Source of the DNA: Bradyrhizobium sp. LTSP885
GTDB taxonomy: Bacteria; Pseudomonadota; Alphaproteobacteria; Rhizobiales; Xanthobacteraceae
DNA: 64,000 nucleotides
Assembly (NCBI RefSeq): GCF_000938305.1
Contig: NZ_JYMT01000035.1
Location: 138,751 to 202,750 of the forward strand
Direction: 5' to 3'
Below are positions 1 to 7,998 of the stretch, piece after piece. Made by a program: the position numbers and the translations under genes. The notes beneath the pieces are model-generated. The model did no database searches. It saw only the letters and a list, made by a program, of their open reading frames with translations, and had not been told where the DNA came from. Within the stretch, counting starts at the first letter, position 1. Each line of letters opens with the position of its first letter.

Positions 1-165
1 TTCGCGCTCACCGACAGTGCCGACGTCGGAGCCGATCATGAAGCCGAAGATGTGCTCGGTATCGATGTCCTCGGCTTGCGCAGCGAGCGGCAGCAGTGCG
101 GCAACAGCGATCGCCGCTGCGCGGTGCGCGCGTGTTCGACAGAGAATTTTGATTCCGGGAAACAC
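1..165 (-). CDS. secreted protein of unknown function, N-terminal part
   Basis: The minus-strand frame from a GTG at 165 runs off the left edge, giving 55 residues. Residues 1-29 form a typical Sec signal peptide: a basic start (CRTRAHR), a hydrophobic core (AAAIAVAALLPLAA) and a likely cut after AQA. The mature protein begins EDIDTEHIFGFMIGSDVG. No ATG occurs between the GTG and the upstream in-frame stop at 202-204, and I see no good Shine-Dalgarno, so the start is provisional. The opening recalls small outer-membrane beta-barrel-like proteins, but I cannot assign a family. It lies downstream of pqqA on the same strand, so it may belong to the lanthanide/PQQ region. Confidence 0.55.
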   Translation of the reverse strand, partial: MFPGIKILCRTRAHRAAAIAVAALLPLAAQAEDIDTEHIFGFMIGSDVGTVGERE

Positions 166-296
166 CCGACGTGAACTCGCACCGTTGCCTGGAAGTGGAC
201 CCTAGGACAAACTGCGGCCGGTCGGCAAATCGAGCGCTTGGCTCAGCCAAGGCTAGCGGCAATCGATGGTTCAGGACGAAGCGCGACGCCTGCCAC

Positions 297-323
297 GGCT
301 CGATGCAGCACGCTGCACGAGCC
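297..323 (-). terminator. hairpin just downstream of pqqA
   Basis: GGCTCG-A-TGCAGC then AC then GCTGCA-CGAGCC form a 12-bp stem with one bulged base, starting 18 nt after the pqqA stop. There is no T-run after it on the minus strand. It could be a terminator or an RNA-stabilising and processing hairpin, as expected where a very short pqqA message must be abundant. Confidence 0.5.
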
Positions 324-340
324 GGGCAGATCGCCTCAAG

Positions 341-421
341 TCACTTGCGCGCTGCGCAGGCGTACATGTTGATTTCCATGCCCACCGGCACTTCGACGAT
401 CTTCGGAGTTTTCCAGGTCAT
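341..421 (-). CDS. pqqA: PQQ precursor peptide PqqA (26 aa)
   Basis: A 26-codon ORF starts at ATG 421, 7 nt after a clear Shine-Dalgarno (GGGAG), and ends at TGA 341. The peptide contains PVGMEINMYACAARK, with the Glu16-x3-Tyr20 pair that is cross-linked by the radical-SAM enzyme PqqE and becomes the backbone of pyrroloquinoline quinone. The spacing of Glu and Tyr, the preceding Val-Gly and the total length fit PqqA. No pqqB, C, D or E follows within the remaining 340 bases. It is either a stand-alone extra copy or separated from the rest of the pathway. It lies near genes for a PQQ dehydrogenase, which would need the cofactor. Confidence 0.88.
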   Translation of the reverse strand: MTWKTPKIVEVPVGMEINMYACAARK

Positions 422-761
422 TCAGGTGCTCCCAAGCAAATTTGGCGTGAAATTGGCGCCGCGGCGGAAGCTAGGACCGCCTCCGGCACGGTGCAAGCCG
501 CGATGGCGGCGGCCGACTTCACTGCTGGGCATGCCACCTTGTCCGGTAGCCTCATGACGTCAGCCTGGATTCGAACCAGTCAGGAAAGTCAGACATTGTT
601 CTGTCAGGCTTTTTCCGACCGCGGCTGCGCCACGAGCGAGCTAGCAGACCGGCTCATTCCGCGCGAGTCTTGTCCAAGAGTGAAATCGCAACTTTTTTTC
701 TTGTGTGCCGGACGTTCCCTACGCCCGGCTACCAACACCCCACCGCAACCGGCGCCTGAGC
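422..761. other. intergenic region between lanM and pqqA
   Basis: About 340 bases with no convincing ORF; plus-strand open frames here have no ribosome-binding site or recognisable protein. It should hold the pqqA promoter (minus strand). A T-rich patch near 690-700 and a weak dyad around 589-610 (GACA and TGTC half-sites) are the only structures noticed. Confidence 0.5.
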
Positions 762-777
762 TTATCTGAGCAGGCGC
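752..777 (-). terminator. possible hairpin at the lanM 3' end
   Basis: GCGCCTG (752-758) and CAGGCGC (771-777) form a 7-bp stem with a 12-nt loop that contains the lanM stop codon (762-764). No T-run follows on the minus strand, so termination is possible but not established. Confidence 0.3.
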
Positions 778-1160
778 AGCAACGCCCGGCCGGCGTGCGA
801 TTTCAGCTCCTTCGCATCCAGCGTTCCGTCCTTGTCGGGATCGGCAGCGTTGAAGCGTTGCTCGACGATCGCAAGATATTCATCGAGCGTCAGGGTGCCA
901 TCGTGATCGGGATCTGCGGCAGCCAGTTCCTTTGCGGTCAGCCGCCCCCGCAATTCGCGGACGTCGAGCGTGCCGTCATGATCAGGATCCAGCTTAGCAA
1001 ACAGGTCGGCAGCGGCCTTCTTGGCTTCGGCAAGATCGACGGTGCCGTCATTGTCCGGGTCGAGCTGCTTGAGCGCACTGCCACGGCCGGATGCCGCCAA
1101 TACGGGACCGGACAGGACTGCCACAGCCAATGTCAAAGCAAGCGATCGGCGCGATATCAT
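762..1160 (-). CDS. lanM: lanmodulin-like lanthanide-binding EF-hand protein
   Basis: 132 aa, ATG at 1160 preceded by AGGAGA. A Sec signal peptide spans about residues 1-23. Four EF-hand loops follow at residues 34-45, 58-69, 83-94 and 107-118: DPDNDGTVDLAE, DPDHDGTLDVRE, DPDHDGTLTLDE and DPDKDGTLDAKE. All four have proline at loop position 2, Asp at 1, 3 and 5, and Glu at 12, with only 12-13 residues between loops. That combination is the hallmark of lanmodulin, a periplasmic protein binding lanthanides far more tightly than calcium. EF3 has Thr instead of Asp at position 9, and EF4 starts with Asp where I recall the Methylobacterium protein having Asn. The gene is divergent from a lanthanide-type alcohol dehydrogenase, which supports the role. 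A generic calcium EF-hand protein is the less likely alternative. Confidence 0.9.
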   Translation of the reverse strand: MISRRSLALTLAVAVLSGPVLAASGRGSALKQLDPDNDGTVDLAEAKKAAADLFAKLDPDHDGTLDVRELRGRLTAKELAAADPDHDGTLTLDEYLAIVEQRFNAADPDKDGTLDAKELKSHAGRALLRLLR

Positions 1161-1576
1161 CTTTCGTCTCTCCTGAGGGGAGGCCCCGACAAGGATGCGG
1201 AGCTTTGCCTGTAAGTCGTGACCGACCATAACAGTTTCGGCGCGCGTGCGCACGAACCGTAGGATTTCCGTGATGTCGTCAGGTTTCGCGTGGACGCACA
1301 AGATACTTGTGATCATCTCCCCCGCTCGCGATTGCATCGCAGCATGAGAGCCCGTGAGGTCAGTGCGGAGCGAATGGCGCCGCAGCTGGCGTTGAGTATT
1401 CCACGCTGCGGTAAGCCGTGGATGCATTTGCGAAAATCCGCATGCGCGAAGGCTGCCCATTCCGGCAGCAACACCTTGCTCGCGATTTCGTGTTGACGCG
1501 TTTTGGTTTCCGGCCGATGGTTGCACCTGCAACGTCAGGAATAGGCGTGCATAAAAAGGTCCATTGGGAGGAAGTG
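1161..1576. promoter_or_regulatory. divergent promoter region lanM / PQQ dehydrogenase
   Basis: A 416-base gap between two divergent lanthanide-related genes, with no supported ORF. It must contain both promoters. An inverted repeat CCGCAGC (1380-1386) / GCTGCGG (1405-1411), 18 nt apart, is a candidate regulator site. A GGGAGGAAG ribosome-binding site lies at 1566-1574 for the dehydrogenase. Confidence 0.45.
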
Positions 1577-3241
1577 ATGAAACGCATTGCGCTGGCCGCA
1601 AGCCTCGTAATTCTTGCATCCTATGGTGCAAGCGCCCAGACCAACGAGCAGTTGGTCAAGGGGGCGACTGATACATCGAATGTTCTCAACTACGGCATGG
1701 GTTACAATCTTCAGCGCTTCTCGACGCTGAATCAGGTCAACAAGGACACCGTCAAGAATCTGGTTCCGGTCTGGAACTACAGCCTCAACGACGACCGCAG
1801 CGAGGAATCGCAACCGATCGTCTATCAGGGCGTCCTCTACGTCACCACGCATAGCGCCACGATCGCGATCGACGCCAAGACCGGCAAGCAGATCTGGAAG
1901 ACCAAGGTCGAATATCCCGCCGAGACTCCGCGAATCGTTTGCTGCGGCATCATCAACCGCGGCGTCGCGATGTATGACGGCAAGCTGTTCCGCACCACGC
2001 TCGACGCCAACGTGATCGCGCTCGATGCCAAAACCGGCAAGGAGTTGTGGCGGCAAAAGGCAGCCGACATCAAGGAAGGTTATTCGATGACGGTGGCGCC
2101 CTTGGTCGCCGACGGCGTCGTGATCACCGGCATCTCCGGCGCCGAATTCGGCACCCGCGGCTTCATCGACGGCTGGGATCCAGCAACCGGAAAGAAACTC
2201 TGGCGTACCTACACGATCCCGACCCCCGACGAGCCGGGTGGCGACACCTGGAAGGGCGACACCTGGAAACTGGGCGGTGGATCGACCTGGATCACCGGCT
2301 CCTACGACGCGGAGCTGAACACGGTCTATTGGGGCATCGGCAATCCCGGACCGTTCAATGCTGCGGTACGTCCCGGCGACAACCTCTACACCTGCTCGGT
2401 GCTCGCGCTCGATCCGAAGACCGGCAAGATCAAGTGGCACTACCAGTTCTCGCCGAACAATCCGTTCGACTATGATTCGGTCGCCGAAATGGTGCTCGCT
2501 GACATAAACGTCGAGGGCAAGCCGACCAAGGTGCTGATGGATGCCAACCGCAACGGCTTCTTCTATGTGCTCGACCGCACCAATGGAAAGCTGATCGCGG
2601 CCAATCCCTATGTGAAGGTCAATTGGGCCTCGGGCGTCGACCTGAAGACCGGTCGGCCGATCGACACCGATATCGTCAAGGATGCGCGTGACGGCAAGAA
2701 GGTCACCGTCTATCCGTCGATCCTCGGCGGCAAGAACTGGGAGCCGATGTCGTACAATCCGCAGACCGGCCTTGCCTATGCCAATACGCTCGCGTTCGGC
2801 GGCAAGTACAAGTCCGAGCCCGCGACCTACAAACAGGGCGAGTGGTATGTCGGCATGGACCTGACCGATCCCTGGGAATGGGGTGATGGCCCGCGCGGTC
2901 ACCTCAAGGCGATCGATCCCATGACCGGCAAGGCGAAGTGGGAAGCGGCAAGCGACATTCCGCGCTTCTCCGGCGTGCTATCGACCGCAGGCGGCGTTGT
3001 GTTCACGGGCGCATTGACCGGCGAATTCGAAGCCTTCGACGCCGACAGCGGCAAGAAGCTCTGGCAGTTCCAGACCGGCTCCGGCATCGAAGGACAACCG
3101 GTGACCTGGCAGCAGGACGGCGTGCAGTATATCGCCGTCACCAGCGGCTATGGCGGCGTCTATTCGCTGTTCTCCGGTGACGAGCGGCTCGCCAAGGTAC
3201 CACCCGGCGGCTCGCTGTGGGTCTTCGCGGTCAAGAACTGA
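1577..3241 (+). CDS. lanthanide-type PQQ-dependent methanol/ethanol dehydrogenase (XoxF/ExaF family)
   Basis: 554 aa. The ATG at 1577 follows GGGAGGAAG and opens a signal peptide cut after about residue 21 (ASA-QTNEQ). The eight-bladed propeller carries repeated tryptophan-docking motifs such as DAKTGKELW. Cys122-Cys123 form the vicinal disulfide typical of quinoprotein alcohol dehydrogenases. Candidate metal ligands are Glu190 and Asn256. The catalytic Asp298 is followed two residues later by Asp300 (NPFDYDSV); this extra Asp is the accepted signature of lanthanide rather than calcium enzymes. It should oxidise a primary alcohol in the periplasm and pass electrons to the cytochrome encoded next. 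Length and sequence lie between XoxF and ExaF/PedH types, so I give no symbol; substrate (methanol or another alcohol) is undetermined. Confidence 0.93.
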   Translation: MKRIALAASLVILASYGASAQTNEQLVKGATDTSNVLNYGMGYNLQRFSTLNQVNKDTVKNLVPVWNYSLNDDRSEESQPIVYQGVLYVTTHSATIAIDAKTGKQIWKTKVEYPAETPRIVCCGIINRGVAMYDGKLFRTTLDANVIALDAKTGKELWRQKAADIKEGYSMTVAPLVADGVVITGISGAEFGTRGFIDGWDPATGKKLWRTYTIPTPDEPGGDTWKGDTWKLGGGSTWITGSYDAELNTVYWGIGNPGPFNAAVRPGDNLYTCSVLALDPKTGKIKWHYQFSPNNPFDYDSVAEMVLADINVEGKPTKVLMDANRNGFFYVLDRTNGKLIAANPYVKVNWASGVDLKTGRPIDTDIVKDARDGKKVTVYPSILGGKNWEPMSYNPQTGLAYANTLAFGGKYKSEPATYKQGEWYVGMDLTDPWEWGDGPRGHLKAIDPMTGKAKWEAASDIPRFSGVLSTAGGVVFTGALTGEFEAFDADSGKKLWQFQTGSGIEGQPVTWQQDGVQYIAVTSGYGGVYSLFSGDERLAKVPPGGSLWVFAVKN

Positions 3242-3254
3242 GCGCAGGACGCAC

Positions 3255-3605
3255 GTGACTGAAAGAGTAACTCTGTTGACGGCGGCGATCTTCGCCGCCG
3301 TCGCGACAGCCTCGGTCGTGCTGATCCCGGCTGCCGCACAACAACCAAGCGCCAGCGAGCTGCAGGGTCAAGCCGATCAAGGCAGAGTGACCTACGCGAA
3401 GAACTGCTCGCACTGCCATGGGCCCAACATGGTCAACTCCGGCACCATCACGCCGGACTTGCGCGCATTTCCCGACGACAGAGCGCGCTTCCTGACCACC
3501 GTGAAAGGCGGCAAGAACGGCAAGATGCCGCCATGGGCCGATATCCTCAGCGAACAGGAGATCGCCGATGTCTGGGCGTTCATAGCGAGCCGGAGGACTC
3601 CATGA
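3255..3605 (+). CDS. c-type cytochrome, electron acceptor of the PQQ dehydrogenase (XoxG-like)
   Basis: 116 aa from a GTG at 3255, 13 nt after the dehydrogenase stop. A signal peptide runs to about AAAQQ. One heme-binding CSHCH and a downstream GKMPPW, supplying the axial methionine, mark a small class I cytochrome c. Position directly after the dehydrogenase and before a XoxJ-like gene matches the xoxF-xoxG-xoxJ order, so it probably takes electrons from PQQH2. It overlaps the next start by 4 bases (ATGA), implying translational coupling. The GTG start is chosen for the signal peptide; no ATG is available at the right place. Confidence 0.85.
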   Translation: MTERVTLLTAAIFAAVATASVVLIPAAAQQPSASELQGQADQGRVTYAKNCSHCHGPNMVNSGTITPDLRAFPDDRARFLTTVKGGKNGKMPPWADILSEQEIADVWAFIASRRTP

Positions 3606-4528
3606 GAGCTTTCCTTGCGGGGGCGGTGACGGTGCTCCTTCTTTCAGCGGCGGCGACGGTGCATGCCGCCGACGAGCCGCTGAAGGTATGTCTCGACGAG
3701 GATCTGCCGCCGCTGTCTGCACATCATCGCGGCAAGCCCGACTCCGGTTTCGACGTCGCGCTCGCGCAAGCGATCGCGGAGCGTCTCGGACGCCCGCTCA
3801 AGATCCAGTGGTTCGAGAGCAAGCTCGACGAGGATTCGAGCCCTTCGCTCGAGGCCAACGCGCTGTTGTCGGACGGCCGCTGCTCGCTGGTCGGCGGCTA
3901 TGCCCTCACGGAGGACTCCCTCGCCGTGCCCGGCGTCAAGACGGCAAAGCTGCCGGACTTCGACGGCGCCACGCGCGACGATCGCCGCCGGCGTATTCCG
4001 GTTGGCGCGCTGATACCGAGTAAGCCTTATATCTATTCGCCCTTGACCATCGTCCTTGGCCCCAAGGCCAAGGACCGCAAGATCACCGGCGTCGGCGATC
4101 TGGCTGGCCTGCGCATCGCGATTGAAAGCGGCACGCTGGGCGATGCCATTCTCATGACCTTCGACAAGGGGAAGCTGATCGACGACATCACACACCTTGT
4201 CCCGGGCCGCAGCGATCTGCTGGGCGAGCTCGAGCACGGCGAGCTTGATGCGACGCTGCTTGACTTGCGCCGGTTCGATGCCTACCGCGCAAGTCATCCC
4301 GACACCAGGATCACAGCTTCGGGTTACGAATATCCGATCGGCGCCAACCGCGGCTATGTCGCCCTCGACAGCGACCGGGTGTTGCTGGACGCCGTCAACA
4401 AGGCGCTCTCGGACCTGCAGGCTGCCGGCACGATCGCCCAGTTCGGCCAGGCCGCCGGCCTGACCTACCTCGCTCCGCGCGAGCCCTTCGTCCTCGGTAA
4501 TGTCTGGCTGAAGGTCTTGAACCGATGA
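3602..4528 (+). CDS. periplasmic substrate-binding-like protein (XoxJ-like)
   Basis: 308 aa, ATG at 3602 inside the stop of the cytochrome gene. The signal peptide ends near VHA-ADEP. The body is a family 3 solute-binding fold: an early LKVCLDEDLPPLS segment, GFDVALAQAIAERLGR, then two lobes ending in a C-terminal helix. There is no ABC permease or ATPase nearby. In methylotrophs such orphan binding proteins (MxaJ/XoxJ) accompany the dehydrogenase and are thought to help its maturation or activation. That role is inferred here from gene order. An amino-acid-type binding protein is the alternative. Confidence 0.8.
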   Translation: MRAFLAGAVTVLLLSAAATVHAADEPLKVCLDEDLPPLSAHHRGKPDSGFDVALAQAIAERLGRPLKIQWFESKLDEDSSPSLEANALLSDGRCSLVGGYALTEDSLAVPGVKTAKLPDFDGATRDDRRRRIPVGALIPSKPYIYSPLTIVLGPKAKDRKITGVGDLAGLRIAIESGTLGDAILMTFDKGKLIDDITHLVPGRSDLLGELEHGELDATLLDLRRFDAYRASHPDTRITASGYEYPIGANRGYVALDSDRVLLDAVNKALSDLQAAGTIAQFGQAAGLTYLAPREPFVLGNVWLKVLNR

Positions 4529-4529
4529 C

Positions 4530-4544
4530 GCCGGCGGGTCCGGC
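4530..4544. terminator. short hairpin between convergent genes
   Basis: GCCGG-CGGGT-CCGGC is a 5-bp GC stem in the 19-base gap between the XoxJ-like gene (plus) and flgL (minus). It is short and has no T-run, so a bidirectional terminator role is only plausible. Confidence 0.25.
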
Positions 4545-4547
4545 CGC

Positions 4548-5456
4548 TTACTTCAGATAGCTTGCGAGGCTGAGGCTCTGGATCTTGGCGATCGCCGAAT
4601 AGGACGCCGTGAGCTGGGTCTGATAGGTCGCAAGTTGCGCCGTGACGGCGGCGACGTCGACATTGGTGAGGTCGCCGGACAGGGTTTGGGTGAAGTTCTG
4701 GTAATCGGTCTGGCTCGCACTCGCCGTTTCGATTTGCGACGCCGAGGTTGAGAGCTTTGCCTGGACCGTGGACACCGAATCCAGCGCGGTGCTGGCGAGA
4801 TCGAGCGCCTGCGTGATATTGCTCGACGTCAGCGTCGTGCTGTTGCCGACGAACTTCAACAGCCGCATCACCTGCTCGAAGGCCGGGTTGTCGGCGGTGA
4901 CGCCGTAGGGGACCGTCTGGCTGTCCGAGACACGCACCGATGCGATTTCGCTGTCGCCCTTGTAGTAGCTGGTGTCGGCTGTGGTCAGCGAACCGGTACC
5001 GGTCGCAAAGCTGGTCAGGTCGGCCGGCGCCGCGTCCGTGTCGGCGCCGCCGAAGATGTATTCACCGTTGTATTGCGTGTTGAGCGTCGCCCCCATCTGC
5101 GACAACGCCTGCTGGGCATAGTTGATCACCGACGCGGTGACGGTGCTGCTGCCGGTGGTGGCGGCGCTGAGCTGGGTGCGAAGCTGCGTGATGATGTCGG
5201 TCATCGACCCGACCGCCGAATACATCACCTGCACCTTGTTGTCGGCGAGCTGCGCGGCGTCGATATAGGACTGCGAACGCGTCACCGAGACCTGCAGGTT
5301 GACGACTTGTCCGGCGCTGGAACCGTAACCGCCGAAGTCCTGCGACTTCAGCCCGGAGGATTCCTGCTCCTGCTCATTGGCCATCACCGCCTGCACGCGT
5401 AGCGCGCTGGTGATCATCAGGTCCGACTGCGCGAAGGTGGCAACACGCATCACCAT
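4548..5456 (-). CDS. flgL: flagellar hook-filament junction protein FlgL
   Basis: 302 aa. The N-terminus has the flagellin-like pattern (MITSALRVQAVMANEQEQE), followed by the FlgL segment NTQYNGEYIFGGADTDAAP, and the C-terminus is again flagellin-like (coiled, ending SLASYLK). FlgL (HAP3) joins hook-associated protein FlgK to the filament and is exported through the flagellar apparatus. It follows flgK on the same strand after 16 nt. A GAGG lies about 10 nt upstream of ATG 5456; an internal ATG two codons later is also possible. It is the last gene of the flagellar run in this window. Confidence 0.92.
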   Translation of the reverse strand: MVMRVATFAQSDLMITSALRVQAVMANEQEQESSGLKSQDFGGYGSSAGQVVNLQVSVTRSQSYIDAAQLADNKVQVMYSAVGSMTDIITQLRTQLSAATTGSSTVTASVINYAQQALSQMGATLNTQYNGEYIFGGADTDAAPADLTSFATGTGSLTTADTSYYKGDSEIASVRVSDSQTVPYGVTADNPAFEQVMRLLKFVGNSTTLTSSNITQALDLASTALDSVSTVQAKLSTSASQIETASASQTDYQNFTQTLSGDLTNVDVAAVTAQLATYQTQLTASYSAIAKIQSLSLASYLK

Positions 5457-5472
5457 GACAGCAACCTCACTC

Positions 5473-7242
5473 TCAGCCCGAGGCCTGCACTGCGGTGATC
5501 AACGACGTGAACATGGAGTTGATCACCTGCAGCAATTCGGAAGCGGCCGAGTACTTGTTCTGCAGCGAACTCAGGTTCGCGGTCTCTTCGTCAATATTGA
5601 CGCCGGACTGCGACGATAGCGAATTTGCGTAAGTCGATTGCGTCGTCTGCTTGGTCGCGTAAGTTGCCGATGCCTGCGTCGCCTTGCTGGCGGCGCTGGC
5701 CACGATCGAGGCGGCGTAATCGGTGAACGAACCGGTGGTGGCCCCCAACCCGCCGGCCATCGCAAAATTCGTCGATCCCGTCAGCGCGCTCTCCAGCGCG
5801 TTGACGACCGTCGCCGAGCCGGACGCCAGGACTTGATTTCCAACAGTCAGCGTAGCGGAGCTGTCGAGCGTCGCGGTCGGCAGCGCTGCTGCTCCGCTGA
5901 GAAGGTCGCTGCGAACCGCGATGTCGGATGCACCGGTCCCCGTCACCAGATCGTTGAGGCCGAAATAGTCCGACATGCCTTCGCCGGAACTCCCGACCGA
6001 GCTGGTCATCTCGTTGATCGAGACACCGTTGCCCGAGCCGGTTGCCGTGAGCGTCAGCTGCCCGGTCGAATTGATCGATGCCGAAACCCCCGAGGTACCG
6101 CTATTGATCGCAGAGACGAGAGCGCCCACGGTCGTATAGGACGCCAAATTAAAGTCCTGATACGATACGAGATTGCCGCTCTGGCTGGCAACCGCGATAC
6201 GCACCGTGCCGGTCGCCGACAGCGCCGCAGTGCTGCTCGTCGTTGCCGTTCCCGTCAGGCTGGTCGGCGGCGGCACCGATGTGCCCTGGTTCGACACGGC
6301 GTTGAGGCTCGATTTGAGCTGCTGGGCAAGCTCGTCGAGCTGCGACTGCGCGCCCGGCAGCGTTTGGTCACGCAGCGTGATCAGAGCGCCGACCTTGCCG
6401 GAAGATATCTGCGAGGTGATGTCGACGCCGTTCACCATGATGCCGCTGAAGCCGCCGCCGCTGTAGGTGGTCGACGCCGCGACGTTCGACGCCGGCGTAT
6501 AGCTCAATGGGTGCGCCGTACTGTCAACCAGCGCCTGCCCCGAACCGGTATAGACCTGCAGATCGCCGTTCGATGCCGTGAAATAGCTCACATTCATCAT
6601 GGTCGAGAGGTCTTGCAGCGCGCTGGTGCGCTCGTCCTCGAGGTCGGCGGTCGACTGACCCGACGCAGCCACCTGCTTGATCTGCGCGTTCAGGTCGTTG
6701 ATCTGCTGCAGGTCTGAGTTGATGCCGGTAACCGAGGACGCAATATCCTGGTCGGCGTTGCTACGCAGCGTCTGGATGCCGCTCGAGGTCTGCTGCAACT
6801 GTGTCGTCACAGCATCGAGTGCGCTGATTGCATTGGACTGCAGCGATGGGCTGCTCGGCGTGCTCGCCAGCGACGACAGGGCCGACTCGAGTGACGCCAG
6901 GCTATTGGCGAGCGAGGTGCCGGTCGAGGAGCTGGCGGCGCTCGTGCTGCTGCCGAAGAGCTGTTCGAGTTGGGTGAGGTAGCTGTTACTGGTGTCGGCG
7001 GAGCCGAGATCGGACGTAGCCCCGACCAGCGCCTTCAGGAGCAGCTTGTCGACGGTGCTGGTAATTCCCGTGACGACGACGCCGGTACCGACGCCGGCGG
7101 TCACGCTGCTGGCCTGGTTGGCGGTCTTCTGGGTGTAGCCCTTGGTATCGGCGTTGGAAATGTTTGCCGAGGCCACGCCGATTTGCACCTGCGTGGCCGC
7201 GATTCCGCTAAACGCAATACTTGCAGCGCTACTGAGCGACAC
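5473..7242 (-). CDS. flgK: flagellar hook-associated protein FlgK
   Basis: 589 aa, GTG start at 7242 with GAGGGGAG 6 nt upstream. The start region SLSSAASIAFSGIAATQVQI and ANISNADTKGYTQ is the conserved flagellar rod/hook/HAP N-terminal domain. The C-terminal segment (SGVNIDEETANLSSLQNKY) is the matching FlgK coiled-coil end. FlgK (HAP1) is the first junction protein distal to the hook. Length is normal for FlgK, with a Ser/Thr-rich middle domain. flgL follows after 16 nt, and the upstream small genes look like a chaperone pair. Confidence 0.95.
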   Translation of the reverse strand: MSLSSAASIAFSGIAATQVQIGVASANISNADTKGYTQKTANQASSVTAGVGTGVVVTGITSTVDKLLLKALVGATSDLGSADTSNSYLTQLEQLFGSSTSAASSSTGTSLANSLASLESALSSLASTPSSPSLQSNAISALDAVTTQLQQTSSGIQTLRSNADQDIASSVTGINSDLQQINDLNAQIKQVAASGQSTADLEDERTSALQDLSTMMNVSYFTASNGDLQVYTGSGQALVDSTAHPLSYTPASNVAASTTYSGGGFSGIMVNGVDITSQISSGKVGALITLRDQTLPGAQSQLDELAQQLKSSLNAVSNQGTSVPPPTSLTGTATTSSTAALSATGTVRIAVASQSGNLVSYQDFNLASYTTVGALVSAINSGTSGVSASINSTGQLTLTATGSGNGVSINEMTSSVGSSGEGMSDYFGLNDLVTGTGASDIAVRSDLLSGAAALPTATLDSSATLTVGNQVLASGSATVVNALESALTGSTNFAMAGGLGATTGSFTDYAASIVASAASKATQASATYATKQTTQSTYANSLSSQSGVNIDEETANLSSLQNKYSAASELLQVINSMFTSLITAVQASG

Positions 7243-7268
7243 GGCTAACTCCCCTCGCGCCGGCCCGA

Positions 7269-7724
7269 TCAGGCCCGGACGTTGGTGCCAAAGGACATCG
7301 ACGGGGTGACGCGGCGACCCGCGGCACCGTAGGGCGACACATTGGCGATCTGCTCGCGGATCGCGTGCATGATCGCCTCGATCCGGCGGTTGCTCGCATC
7401 GATCGCCGCGCGCAGCCGCATCACGTTCTCGTCCATGGCCGCCCGAAGCCGCAGGATGCGTTCCATGAGCTGCTCGCGCAGCACCCGATCCTGGACGTTG
7501 AGGCTCGCCGCCTTGCCGACCGCTTCGGCCACGGACTGCTCGAACAGCGTGGCAAGGCGATTCTTCTCGTCGACATGCTTCAATCGCGAGGCAGGCAAGC
7601 CCTTGGCGAGCTCGACGTTCTCCTCGTTGACGATCTCGATCAGGCCGTCGATCAGCGCGATCAGCGATCTAGCGCGCTCGTCGTTGCCCGCGGGACTGAT
7701 CTTGGTATTGCGTGCCGGTGTCAT
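7269..7724 (-). CDS. putative flagellar export chaperone (FlgN-like)
   Basis: About 151 aa from ATG 7724, which has GGGAG 7 nt upstream; an in-frame ATG at 7742 near the previous stop would add six residues. The protein is predicted mostly helical (ARSLIALIDGLIEIVNEENV, then repeated LRAAMDENVMRLRAAID heptads), has no signal peptide, and ends in a short flexible tail. FlgN chaperones of FlgK and FlgL are small helical proteins of this size encoded beside flgK, so context plus the coiled-coil pattern support the call. Sequence similarity alone would not have settled it. Confidence 0.6.
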   Translation of the reverse strand: MTPARNTKISPAGNDERARSLIALIDGLIEIVNEENVELAKGLPASRLKHVDEKNRLATLFEQSVAEAVGKAASLNVQDRVLREQLMERILRLRAAMDENVMRLRAAIDASNRRIEAIMHAIREQIANVSPYGAAGRRVTPSMSFGTNVRA

Positions 7725-7743
7725 CTTGTCGCTCCCGTTCATG

Positions 7744-7998
7744 CTAGTGTCCGCGACGCAGGGCACGGACGGATCGTGCATTGCGCCCATAGGCGGTGAT
7801 CGCTGTAGCCCGGACCGTGGCCCGGTTGATTTCCCCGTCGATCCGCGTGCATTCGCGCATCAGCAGGTCTCGCAATGTTCCGATGTCGTCGAGCAGCGCA
7901 CGGAGTTGCGCCCGATCGTCGGGGCGAACCGAAGCGGCCTTCGCCTTCAGCCGCTCAAGCTTGACCAGCAAGCGGTCATTCTTCCTGGCTGATATCAT
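7744..7998 (-). CDS. small helical protein in flagellar operon, function unknown
   Basis: 84 aa, highly charged and helical (RLLVKLERLKAKAASVRP, LRALLDDIGTLRDLLM), with a basic tail (ARSVRALRRGH). Its ATG at 7998 overlaps the flgE stop in an ATGA, and its own stop is one base before the possible upstream start of the FlgN-like gene, so it sits tightly inside the operon. I do not recognise the family. A secretion chaperone or assembly factor would fit the context, but the sequence gives no direct proof. Confidence 0.6.
   Translation of the reverse strand: MISARKNDRLLVKLERLKAKAASVRPDDRAQLRALLDDIGTLRDLLMRECTRIDGEINRATVRATAITAYGRNARSVRALRRGH

Noticed and set aside
237..251. CTTGGCT-C-AGCCAAG palindrome as a terminator
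   Set aside because: Only a 5-bp stem is possible with a workable loop and nothing U-rich follows; the 297-323 hairpin is far stronger.
171..769. Plus-strand open frames across the pqqA/lanM gap
   Set aside because: They overlap pqqA on the opposite strand, have no start signal and no recognisable protein sequence.
1535..2902. Long minus-strand open frame antisense to the PQQ dehydrogenase
   Set aside because: It is the high-GC antisense shadow of a clear gene, with no ribosome-binding site and Arg/Val/Gly-rich filler composition.
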